The notes under the pieces: generated by a model
Told to the model about the DNA's origin: nothing
Seen by the model: the letters and a program-made list of their open reading frames with translations, nothing else
Databases searched by the model: none
DNA from: a virus
Virus record (IMG/VR): IMGVR_UViG_3300018481_000002
Location: 87,199 to 147,685 of that record
Length of the DNA: 60,487 bases
Strand: one strand, 5' to 3'
Translations under genes and position numbers: made by a program
Shown: piece by piece, positions 6,341 to 12,831 of the stretch
Numbering within the stretch: position 1 is the first letter of the stretch
How the letters are laid out: every line of letters begins with the position of its first letter

Positions 6341-6789
6341 AGCAGCATCAGCTGGTTGTAGTCGAACTTGTCCCCAAGGGCGTCCTTGATGGTCACCATC
6401 GGACCTTCAAGGCCCAACAGCTTGCCGTTGTAGATCTTGGCGTACTTGGGGACCATCAGGTTCCCCGTGATGAAAGCTCTGCCCTTGTCAGTGAGACGCC
6501 AGTAGCCAGCACGGCCACCATGCATCCCGACACCGGTCTGTTCCTCCAGGAGACCCCAGTGGGCCAGCTTCCCTTCTTCGCGGGAGACGGCACCGATGGC
6601 GCGCACGTGAACCCACCCGTTCGGGCTAATCCGGTAGATGTGGATGAGCGACCTGGCCATCCCCGAGTTGATCTTGCGCTTGTAGATCTTGGCGTGCTGG
6701 CCACACAAGGGACAGTTGTCGCCCTTGTCGACCCTCGCACGCAGCCAGTTCTTCGCCTGCTCCAAGGTGGTAGACGGCGGGAAGTTCAT
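6337..6789 (-). CDS. Conserved phage protein with zinc knuckle and winged-helix-like part
   Basis: 150 residues from ATG 6789 after AGGAGG, the best ribosome site of this operon. CPLCGQHAKIYKRKI near residue 26 resembles the half-ribbon of a common actinophage protein, followed by a region (GKLAHWGLLEEQTG... GYWRLTDKGRAFITG) that reads like a winged-helix domain: helix, helix, strand-turn-strand with TDKG. DNA or RNA binding is a reasonable inference. It is the first gene of the operon. Confidence 0.65.
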   Translation of the reverse strand: MNFPPSTTLEQAKNWLRARVDKGDNCPLCGQHAKIYKRKINSGMARSLIHIYRISPNGWVHVRAIGAVSREEGKLAHWGLLEEQTGVGMHGGRAGYWRLTDKGRAFITGNLMVPKYAKIYNGKLLGLEGPMVTIKDALGDKFDYNQLMLL

Positions 6790-6865
6790 GACAGCCTCCT
6801 AGGGCCTAGTTCCTAGGGAGAGCCTACAGCCGGACACCCCCCCAGCCGATGACCAGTCGGAGGTG

Positions 6866-7039
6866 ATGACGGTGATTCTGGTGATCTCGTTCATCTTGTT
6901 GTTGTTGGCGGGTCTCTGCTTCGCCCTTGCGGCTGCGCAGAAGAATCTCGGGACGGTCAACCTGATCGCCCTGGGCCTGCTTTTCTGGGTGGCGGTTCCG
7001 TTCATCCAGGTCTGCCAACGCATGGCAGACAAGTTCTGA
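6866..7039 (+). CDS. 57-residue two-helix membrane protein
   Basis: GGAGG lies just before ATG 6866; GTG 6872 would have better spacing and removes only two residues. Two hydrophobic helices are plain (VISFILLLLAGLCFALAAA and LIALGLLFWVAVPFIQVC) with a short polar loop between. No family is recognised. It heads a three-gene rightward unit that ends at the terminator at 7461. Confidence 0.6.
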   Translation: MTVILVISFILLLLAGLCFALAAAQKNLGTVNLIALGLLFWVAVPFIQVCQRMADKF

Positions 7040-7067
7040 CACGTATCCATAATGGAAGGAGCCAGAG

Positions 7068-7304
7068 ATGGCTGAGGATTTCAACCCGGAGGAGCACACC
7101 GCTCCCGAGGTCGTGGAGCATCTTGAGGATGCCTCCGATGAGGAGAAGAAGGCCGTAGGCGCGGCGGAGCTCCAGGGGAAGGGACGCAAGACCGTCCTTG
7201 AGGCTGCTGGCGTTGACCCCAACGCTCGCATGGACGCCTCTGGTCGAGTCCTGAACCCGTGGGAGGTCGACCCGCCGAAGGCCGACGCCGAGGCTGAGAA
7301 CTGA
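7068..7304 (+). CDS. Small acidic protein with TAPEVVEHL motif
   Basis: 78 residues after GGAAGGAG. Its first half (EEHTAPEVVEHLEDASDEEK ... GKGRKTVLEAAG) is the same kind of module as the C-terminus of the acidic protein at 4653: a strand and helix, an acidic turn, then Gly-Lys-x-Arg-Lys. Such modules recur in phage capsid-associated proteins. It overlaps the next start by TGATG. Confidence 0.65.
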   Translation: MAEDFNPEEHTAPEVVEHLEDASDEEKKAVGAAELQGKGRKTVLEAAGVDPNARMDASGRVLNPWEVDPPKADAEAEN

Positions 7305-7447
7305 TGTTGTTCCTTCTGTGGGTCATCGCCGTCGTTCTCGTGGTTTGGGGTATCTACTGCCTCATCCAGCGGCAGTTCCTCATGGGCGCAGTGTTGATCG
7401 TTTTGGGGTTGCTCGTCGGCCCCGGGGGTGTCAGTATCTTCACTTGA
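7304..7447 (+). CDS. 47-residue membrane protein
   Basis: ATG 7304 overlaps the previous stop. The peptide is almost entirely two hydrophobic helices (FLLWVIAVVLVVWGIYCLI and MGAVLIVLGLLVGPGG) ending VSIFT. Small proteins of this type with a GPGG end are frequent in actinophages and their hosts; their function is unknown to me. It lies immediately before a strong terminator. Confidence 0.6.
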   Translation: MLFLLWVIAVVLVVWGIYCLIQRQFLMGAVLIVLGLLVGPGGVSIFT

Positions 7448-7460
7448 TGAGGGATTCCTG

Positions 7461-7504
7461 ACGAACCGGCCCTCCTCCCTAGTGACGTGGGAGGGCCGGT
7501 TCGT
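7461..7504 (+). terminator. Strong hairpin terminator
   Basis: ACGAACCGGCCCTCC pairs with GGAGGGCCGGTTCGT (15 bp), followed by TCATTTC. It ends the small membrane-protein unit. Confidence 0.85.
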
Positions 7505-7524
7505 TCATTTCAGGGCGCGCCGTA

Positions 7525-7553
7525 CCGAACAAACGTCTGGATCGTTCTACTCT
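7525..7553 (+). promoter_or_regulatory. Candidate promoter of the LexA-like gene
   Basis: CCGAAC, 17 bases, TACTCT, 20 bases before ATG 7573. The -10 box is good; the -35 is atypical but resembles the CGAAC part of other candidates in this genome. Confidence 0.4.
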
Positions 7554-7572
7554 CAGAGCGGCAGGAGGACGG

Positions 7573-7809
7573 ATGCGCGTATCGAAGTACCCACAGCAGC
7601 GAGACGATGTTCTCGCGGCCATCAGGGATGCACAGCTTCGACATGGACTCGCTCCGTCAGTGCGGGACCTGGCGGCTCAGTTCGGAGTTGGTGTCGCCAC
7701 GATGCACTCCTACTTGCAGAAGCTTGCTGAAGAAGGGGTAGTGGAGTGGTCAAAGGGCAGGCACCGTTCCTTGAGATGCACCCTTCAGGGTTTCCAGGAG
7801 CAGAAGTAG
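7573..7809 (+). CDS. LexA-type winged-helix DNA-binding protein
   Basis: 78 residues after GCAGGAGG. The whole protein matches the N-terminal DNA-binding domain of LexA: QQRDDVLAAIRDAQLRHG, then LAPSVRDLAAQFGVGVATMH as helix-turn-helix, then the wing (EEGVVEWSKGRHRSLRC). There is no peptidase domain, so it cannot self-cleave like LexA. Its position just before RusA and the terminase genes suggests a local transcription regulator. It could also compete with host LexA, which is speculation. Confidence 0.8.
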   Translation: MRVSKYPQQRDDVLAAIRDAQLRHGLAPSVRDLAAQFGVGVATMHSYLQKLAEEGVVEWSKGRHRSLRCTLQGFQEQK

Positions 7810-8297
7810 TCGGGGAGTCCATCTTCCTGAAGTTCTTCATCCCTGCCCTGACTGACCCCAAGGTGAAGATCCAGAACGAGGTCATGGCCAAGGAGCGGCC
7901 TCAGGCTCGTGTCGTTGTTCCCAAGGGTGGGGGGCGACCGTTCCCGCAGTTCTACACGCCACCGAAGACGCAGGCGTGGGAGGCCCATGTCGGCGAGCAG
8001 GCGCTCCTCCAGCTCAGGTCGGTTGATGCTGATTTCACGCTTCCGATCCACGACAAGCGGATTCTGGCGAGTGTCCGTTTCAACCTGACCAGGCCAGTGT
8101 CCTACCCGAAGACCGTGATTCACGCTGTCAAGAAGCCCGACATCGACAACCTGGTGAAGGCGATCCTGGACGGGATTGTGGCCGCGAGGATCATCGAAGA
8201 TGACAACCTGATCACCGACCTGGTGACCATCAAGAGGTACGCCGATGGGGCCCACCCCTCTGGTGTTGAGGTCGAGTTGACCTGTTTGGCTCTCTAG
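7776..8297 (+). CDS. rusA: RusA-like Holliday junction resolvase
   Basis: About 173 residues from ATG 7776; GTG 7746 is possible and has a better GAAGGGG site, but gives a larger overlap with the LexA-like gene. The start of the fold (FLKFFIPALTDPKV) and the core KKPDIDNLVKAILDGI followed by EDDNLITDLVTIKRYA are diagnostic for RusA, with the metal-binding Asp residues present. RusA dimers cut four-way junctions. Placed before the terminase genes, it probably removes branches from concatemers before packaging. Confidence 0.88.
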   Translation: MHPSGFPGAEVVGESIFLKFFIPALTDPKVKIQNEVMAKERPQARVVVPKGGGRPFPQFYTPPKTQAWEAHVGEQALLQLRSVDADFTLPIHDKRILASVRFNLTRPVSYPKTVIHAVKKPDIDNLVKAILDGIVAARIIEDDNLITDLVTIKRYADGAHPSGVEVELTCLAL

Positions 8298-8304
8298 GCG
8301 TGTC

Positions 8305-8323
8305 CGGCCCAATTCCTGGGCCA
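8305..8323. promoter_or_regulatory. Operator candidate before the terminase unit
   Basis: CGGCCCA, five bases, TGGGCCA, 40 bases before ATG 8363. It is the same dyad as at 2340 and 2477. TTTACTAC further downstream may be part of a promoter. Confidence 0.5.
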
Positions 8324-8362
8324 AACGACATCCGTGTTGTTTACTACTCCCATGGGGACACC

Positions 8363-9004
8363 ATGACGCAAACTCCCAACGGCAACGGGAACCCCTACGG
8401 CATCTCGTTGCACACAGTCACCACACCCACCGGTTCGAACTTGAACCTCCAGACCGCAGAAGAGGCGGACTGGTACGAGGACCGGCGCGACAGGTATCAG
8501 AAGGACAACCACTTCCCGAACGTCTCCGACCTCCAAGACCTCGACCGACTTCTAGGTCTGGAGGTCTTTTCGTACCGCTGGCAGCTGTGGATGGCCCAGG
8601 GGTTCGACTACCAGTACGCCAGAGTGGACGAGTCGGCCCTGAAGAACTCCATCAAGGAGTACTCGGTCGAGATCCGGCTCCTGAAGACCAACCTCGGCAT
8701 CGACAAGTCCACCCGTGACAAGGAGAAGGGCGAGAGTCTCTCTGACTACGTCGCCACTCTCCTCCAGCGGGCCAAGGAGTTCGGGTACCACCGGAACGAC
8801 CAGTACGAGCTGTCCGTCACTAAGTTCTACGAGCTTCGTTCAATGGTTATGACCTACGACCGGTGCGACGAGGAGGAGCGGGCGATGCTCGACCTCTCCC
8901 CAGAGAGCATCATCCAGTGGATCCGGGAGAAGGTCATCGCTGATTTCGATCAGCAGTCAGCAGCGTTCAAGAAGAACCAGGCCATCTGGGTCAAGACGAT
9001 CTGA
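8363..9004 (+). CDS. Conserved actinophage protein, small-terminase candidate
   Basis: 213 residues from ATG 8363, downstream of the operator-like site; upstream in-frame starts would include that site. The protein is mostly helical and charged (LQTAEEADWYEDRRDRYQ, NVSDLQDLDRLLGLEVFSYR, RAKEFGYHRNDQYELSVTK). I recognise this as a family found upstream of the large terminase in actinobacteriophages. Position and helical content fit a small terminase or packaging factor; a DNA-binding motif is not obvious. Its stop overlaps the next gene. Confidence 0.6.
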   Translation: MTQTPNGNGNPYGISLHTVTTPTGSNLNLQTAEEADWYEDRRDRYQKDNHFPNVSDLQDLDRLLGLEVFSYRWQLWMAQGFDYQYARVDESALKNSIKEYSVEIRLLKTNLGIDKSTRDKEKGESLSDYVATLLQRAKEFGYHRNDQYELSVTKFYELRSMVMTYDRCDEEERAMLDLSPESIIQWIREKVIADFDQQSAAFKKNQAIWVKTI

Positions 9005-9579
9005 TGGACGCCGACACGACTGGGGGGGCCGTGGAGGACCGGAAGAAGCCGAAGCGGATCCCTAGAGACGAACTGGAATCTAGGTACCCGTCACTGACAG
9101 TTCTGTCGGGACCTGCTAGCAAGGCCACCAAGACAGCTTGGGTAGCGGCTTTCAACGCACGTCCTGATGCGATGCACTCGCTGCTGGCGGACTTCATCAA
9201 GCAGGTCCACGCCCAACCTGGGCGCATCGGACAGCGGCCCATGCCCAAGGAAGAGCTCGTTGACTTCAACGCTCTCATCTACGGCGAGGCGAACGACCTG
9301 CCCCTCATGGAGGTCTTGCCCAAGCTGGTGACCATCAGCGAGCGCGCGTTCTGTGCACAGATCAAGATGAGCAGAGCCCAGTACCAGCGGATCCTCTCCG
9401 GGGCCTACGACCCAAACGTGTACGAGATCCGGAAGATCGCAGAGGCTGTGAAGAAGCCAGCTATCTACTTCATCGAGTACCGCAAAGCCATGGCGGTAGC
9501 TGCGTTCCTGAACCTTCTGGATGAGCGCCCTGGCATCGCGACCAGCCTCTACAGGACGTACCTCGAAGTTCGAATGTGA
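9004..9579 (+). CDS. Helix-turn-helix protein, alternative small terminase
   Basis: 191 residues starting at ATG 9004 (TGATG overlap). The C-terminal half contains an XRE-like helix-turn-helix (SERAFCAQIKMSRAQYQRIL, then YEIRKIAEAVKKPAIYF). The N-terminal half is basic. A DNA-binding protein directly before the large terminase is the usual place for the small subunit, so this and the preceding gene compete for that role. A regulator is the other possibility. Confidence 0.65.
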   Translation: MDADTTGGAVEDRKKPKRIPRDELESRYPSLTVLSGPASKATKTAWVAAFNARPDAMHSLLADFIKQVHAQPGRIGQRPMPKEELVDFNALIYGEANDLPLMEVLPKLVTISERAFCAQIKMSRAQYQRILSGAYDPNVYEIRKIAEAVKKPAIYFIEYRKAMAVAAFLNLLDERPGIATSLYRTYLEVRM

Positions 9580-9611
9580 AAACTGACGCCTGTCAGAACC
9601 GAACATAGAGT

Positions 9612-11255
9612 ATGGCAATCCTCGCTGATCTCACCGAAGAGGAGCGGTACCTCTTCGCGATCCTTCAGGACCAGTCGGGCATCGACCAGGCTGAGTTCTC
9701 TTGGAAGGACGAGACCCAGGACGACGGAGTGTTCCGCTGTTGGGACTATCAGTACCCCTGGTACCGCACCCGCTCGAAGCACCAGATCGACCAGTGTGGA
9801 CGTGCCATCGGCAAGTCGGTGGGGATCCAGATGCGGGCGTGGGCGTTCGCGTTCACGAACCCTGACCAGGAGATGCTGATCACCGCCCCTGAGATGATCC
9901 ACCTCGACCCGGTGACCAAGCACATCGAAGATCGGATCCTTGGGTCTCGCCTCTCGGCTGAGTTCCTCAAGAAGTCGGGTATCTCCAACGGCATCAAGCA
10001 CCGACCGTTCGAAGTGTCCTTCCGGAACGGTGCGTCGATCAAGGGCCGCATCCCGCAGAAGGACGGTCGTGGCGTCAAGGGTATGCACCCCAAGAAGCTG
10101 GAGATGGACGAGGCTCAGGACTATCCGGAGCCAGGTTGGGTGGAGCTCATCGAAACCCTGAAGCAGGGCGATGAGGAGTCGACGTGGCGTGCCCATGGCG
10201 TGTCTCGTGGTGTTCGTGACCGCTACTACAAGCAGACCCAGCAGGGTTCAGGTTGGTTCGTTCACCGCATCACGGCGATGCACCGTCCCGACTGGACGGA
10301 CGCCGAGCGGAAGCAGAAGGCTGAGGACTACGGGTCCCGTGACCACCCGGACTACCGTCGAAACATCCTCGGCCTCCACGGTGACGCGTCTTCCGCGCTG
10401 TTCGTGCTGACCCGGCTGATGGCGTGCGTCGACCAGAACCCTGGTTCCTACTTCAACGCCACCGAGTACCACAAGGCCCCGAACGGTGTCCGCATCACCG
10501 AGGAGAAGCTGAACGACACGAAGCTTCCGATCGAGGAGCTGCTCGACTTCCCCGCACAGCACCGGGTGTACGAGCGGACCTGGGTGGGGATGGACGTCGG
10601 TATGACGAACCACCCCACGGAGATCCTGATCTTCGCGGAGGAGTACCCCTCCCGCACGGGTGGCAAGCAGCCTGACGTTCCAGACGTCCGTCTGAAGTGC
10701 ATCAGCCGCCTCCACCTGGAGCGCATCTCCAGCCCGGATCAGCGTCGGGTGCTGGAAGCGATTTGGGATTTCTACCGTCCCCAAGCGATTTCCATGGACC
10801 GCACCGGTCTCGGTCTGCCGATCTACCAGGAGATCCAGGCGTCTGCCCCTCCGGGCATGGTCGCCGCGATGCGGGCCTACAACTTCTCGGAGAAGATCAT
10901 CATCGGGTACGAGGACGTCGAGGAAGACGACTACTGGCGTGACCCGGACCAGCCGTATGGCGTGGAGATCAAGGCGAACGTGTTGGAGTACTCCTCTGAC
11001 ATGCTCCGCGAGATGGTCGACCTCCGTCAGATCCTGCTTCCGTGGGACACGGACATGATCCGAGAGTTCCAGGGCCAGACGTACGTGGTCAACAAGAGCA
11101 ACACCGACGCGTACGGCAAGAAGAAGTTCAACCAGGGCAAGTTCCACGCTCTCGACGCGGCGCGCATGGCGATCCTGGGCTACCGCCAGGAGAAGATCAA
11201 CGCGATGCAACAGCTGGTTCAGGATGAGCCGGTCTACGACATGTTCCTGGTCTGA
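9612..11255 (+). CDS. terL: Terminase large subunit
   Basis: 547 residues, normal for the family. The ATPase has a Walker A-like GRAIGKSVG near residue 64 and a Walker B with MDEAQDYP near 165. The nuclease half begins at VGMDVGMTNHP near 326, with further acidic residues (MDRTGLG near 396) and a late ALDAARMA. It pumps DNA into proheads and cuts concatemers. The start has no clear ribosome site; CTGAC-GCCT-GTCAG lies just upstream. It follows the two small-subunit candidates and precedes head genes, as expected. Confidence 0.93.
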   Translation: MAILADLTEEERYLFAILQDQSGIDQAEFSWKDETQDDGVFRCWDYQYPWYRTRSKHQIDQCGRAIGKSVGIQMRAWAFAFTNPDQEMLITAPEMIHLDPVTKHIEDRILGSRLSAEFLKKSGISNGIKHRPFEVSFRNGASIKGRIPQKDGRGVKGMHPKKLEMDEAQDYPEPGWVELIETLKQGDEESTWRAHGVSRGVRDRYYKQTQQGSGWFVHRITAMHRPDWTDAERKQKAEDYGSRDHPDYRRNILGLHGDASSALFVLTRLMACVDQNPGSYFNATEYHKAPNGVRITEEKLNDTKLPIEELLDFPAQHRVYERTWVGMDVGMTNHPTEILIFAEEYPSRTGGKQPDVPDVRLKCISRLHLERISSPDQRRVLEAIWDFYRPQAISMDRTGLGLPIYQEIQASAPPGMVAAMRAYNFSEKIIIGYEDVEEDDYWRDPDQPYGVEIKANVLEYSSDMLREMVDLRQILLPWDTDMIREFQGQTYVVNKSNTDAYGKKKFNQGKFHALDAARMAILGYRQEKINAMQQLVQDEPVYDMFLV

Positions 11256-11262
11256 GGTGCCC

Positions 11263-11442
11263 ATGGACGAGTACGAAGCGCTTGACGCTATCCAGGCTCT
11301 ACGCCAAGAGGCGGTTCTTGATCGGTTGAAGGAGGAGGACCCGCGTCTCTACGACTACAAGAACGGGCTCATCGACGGGCTGGACAAGGCATGGCTGGCT
11401 GTCTTCCAGGCGACGCGGAGGAAGCTTGTAAATGGTGCCTGA
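11263..11442 (+). CDS. Small helical protein after terminase
   Basis: 59 residues from ATG 11263, weak ribosome site (GAGG). The chain is one or two charged helices (EALDAIQALRQEAVLDRLKE, LIDGLDKAWLAVFQATRRKL). I do not recognise it. It is the last gene before a strong terminator, so it belongs to the terminase transcript. Confidence 0.55.
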   Translation: MDEYEALDAIQALRQEAVLDRLKEEDPRLYDYKNGLIDGLDKAWLAVFQATRRKLVNGA

Positions 11443-11448
11443 ACCAGT

Positions 11449-11487
11449 GAGGCCCCGGTCCTAGGTATGAGCTAGGGCCGGGGCCTC
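11449..11487 (+). terminator. Strong hairpin terminator
   Basis: GAGGCCCCGG-T-CCTAG pairs with CTAGG-G-CCGGGGCCTC across GTATGAG, followed by AAACC. It separates the packaging unit from the head unit. Confidence 0.85.
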
Positions 11488-11509
11488 AAACCTCCCCGAT
11501 AAGCGCTAC

Positions 11510-11591
11510 GGGGTGGTTAGGTGGAAGGGAGGATTGACTACCTCCAAGGGGCTCCACGTTGTCAGGAGTTCGATTACCAACGTTACCCCAC
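11510..11591 (+). ncRNA. tRNA-like structured element
   Basis: A seven-pair acceptor-like stem joins GGGGTGG (11510) to TTACCCC (11584), with two G-U pairs at its base and an unpaired A after it. Inside are a long hairpin (GTGGA/TCCAC enclosing GGAGG/CCTCC) and, directly stacked on the acceptor, CGTTG/CAACG with TTCGATT in its loop. A normal seven-base T loop and an assignable anticodon are missing. It is best described as a tRNA mimic or decayed tRNA at the head of the structural operon leader. Confidence 0.45.
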
Positions 11592-11956
11592 CTACGACAC
11601 GGCGCTACCCGATCTCGGATCAACAGACGGTCTGGCTACCGCCCCAGTTGAGCCTGGGCCGACCCTCAGCACTTGCAGTCGGGTCCCTACTCCTCTGTTC
11701 GAGGGAGGGTTTTCCGGTCCAGGGATGATCCTGTCGCAGACAATCCGTTACCTGCACGCCACGCGGTTCAACGTGTAGGCCCGGTTTCTGTCACTTCCCA
11801 GTTCGCCCGTCGGCTCCCTGTTGAAGAGAACAGTAGGGCGAACCTCGGTTCGAGGTCAAGCCGGTAGCCGAAATTTGTTCGGGCGAGCCTCCGCTGAGGC
11901 GTAACCAGAGCATGAAGACTGCATCTAGCAGGCATCTGGACCGAAGGAGAGAGCAA
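11592..11956 (+). other. 365-base noncoding leader with several hairpins
   Basis: No convincing coding region is present; candidate frames have no ribosome site and poor composition. Clear stems include GTTCGCCC/GGGCGAAC with inner CTGTT-GAAGAG-AACAG (about 11801-11847), ACCTCG-GTT-CGAGGT just after it, and CCGAA-ATTTG-TTCGG near 11867. Together with the tRNA-like element this looks like a long structured 5' leader of the portal operon. Confidence 0.5.
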
Positions 11957-12349
11957 ATGGCTACCGTGAAGCTCATCGAAACGAACCCTCCCCCGGAGGG
12001 TCGTCAGCCGCGCGGGCTGACTCCTCTGGACACCTCACAGGTCCACTACGCCATCGGGCGGTCCATCGATCAGGTCCGTGACGAGATCGATGACGCCTTC
12101 GCAGCCATGAAGACCTTCTTCAACCGTGATCCAGACGAGATCCTCCGACTGTCCTCTGGACATAGCGCCCGGCTCAGTGAGCTGGCCGTGAAGATCCAAC
12201 GCATCGAGGACTTCCAGCGGGAGTGGAAGAACATCCGGGTCCGCGAGATCGAACCGGCCATCGCGGAGCTTGAGCGGCAACTTCGGACGGCCAGCCGTTT
12301 GCACGCGATCCGAGAGTTGGACTGGAAGATGGAAACGGGGGAGCGATGA
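11957..12349 (+). CDS. Coiled-coil protein upstream of portal
   Basis: 130 residues from ATG 11957 after AAGGAGAG. A Pro-rich start (ETNPPPEGRQPRGLTPL) is followed by almost continuous helix with heptad character (SELAVKIQRIEDFQREWKNI, AELERQLRTASRLHAIREL). No family is known to me, though similar helical proteins occur at this place in actinophages. The stop overlaps the next start by ATGA. Confidence 0.65.
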   Translation: MATVKLIETNPPPEGRQPRGLTPLDTSQVHYAIGRSIDQVRDEIDDAFAAMKTFFNRDPDEILRLSSGHSARLSELAVKIQRIEDFQREWKNIRVREIEPAIAELERQLRTASRLHAIRELDWKMETGER

Positions 12350-12540
12350 ACCATCCGATGGACTCGACCTACATCGAACGCCTCTTGGAGGCAGCTCGCA
12401 TTCGCAGTGCACAGAGGTGGGACGAGGCTCATCAACGGGTCCTGGACTCCTACGAGAAGTACGGCAAGGGGATGTCTCTTGAGTCCTACGACAAGTGGGC
12501 AAGGGACATCGTCGCCCTGACGATAGGGCCGAGACCGTGA
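12346..12540 (+). CDS. Small helical protein
   Basis: 64 residues from ATG 12346 (ATGA overlap). Helical and charged (YIERLLEAARIRSAQRWDEA, SYEKYGKGMSLESYDKWARD). It is not recognised. It is one of a chain of four tiny overlapping genes that lead into the portal gene, so translation is almost certainly coupled. Confidence 0.6.
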   Translation: MNHPMDSTYIERLLEAARIRSAQRWDEAHQRVLDSYEKYGKGMSLESYDKWARDIVALTIGPRP

Positions 12541-12686
12541 AGTGCCCAGAGCCAGGGGGCGAACTGGACAAGACCAGGGCCATCAACTGCACGATGCGGC
12601 CCTGTGAGTGTCTGATGCAGGACTTCTACCGGTGGCAGGCAGAGAAGAAGGAGAGGCTCCGTGCTGGACCGCCTGGGTCGGAATGA
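12537..12686 (+). CDS. 49-residue cysteine-containing protein
   Basis: GTG 12537 overlaps the previous stop (GTGA). Four cysteines (one near the N-terminus, then NCTMRPCEC) suggest a metal site, followed by a basic helix (FYRWQAEKKERLRAG). No family is recognised. Confidence 0.55.
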   Translation: MKCPEPGGELDKTRAINCTMRPCECLMQDFYRWQAEKKERLRAGPPGSE

Positions 12687-12831
12687 CCCCAACGCTTGGG
12701 TTTGTGACTGCGAACACGCGGCCAACGCCCGGAGGTTGACTCAGGACACCGTGAAGATCCACAAGGAACTAGGCCGCTGCCCCAGCTGCGGCTCCACTTT
12801 CGTCGAACGATCTGGACAAGCCGATGACTGA
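12661..12831 (+). CDS. 56-residue zinc-ribbon protein before portal
   Basis: GTG 12661 lies six bases after AAGGAGAGG and overlaps the previous gene by 26 bases. The peptide has CDCEH in the first half and CPSCGSTF in the second, a four-ligand zinc ribbon. Its stop is eight bases inside the portal gene. Zinc ribbons of this size are common in phage operons; a DNA-binding role is only inference. Confidence 0.6.
   Translation: MLDRLGRNDPNAWVCDCEHAANARRLTQDTVKIHKELGRCPSCGSTFVERSGQADD

Noticed and set aside
7573-7809. Complete LexA repressor
   Set aside because: Only the DNA-binding domain is present; the Ser/Lys autopeptidase domain is missing.
10248-11264. 338-codon antisense frame over the large terminase
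   Set aside because: His/Val/Leu/Arg-rich shadow of a strongly supported gene; no start signals.
11521-11778. 85-codon frame in the leader before the portal operon
   Set aside because: No ribosome site, odd composition, and it runs through stable hairpins; noncoding is the better reading.
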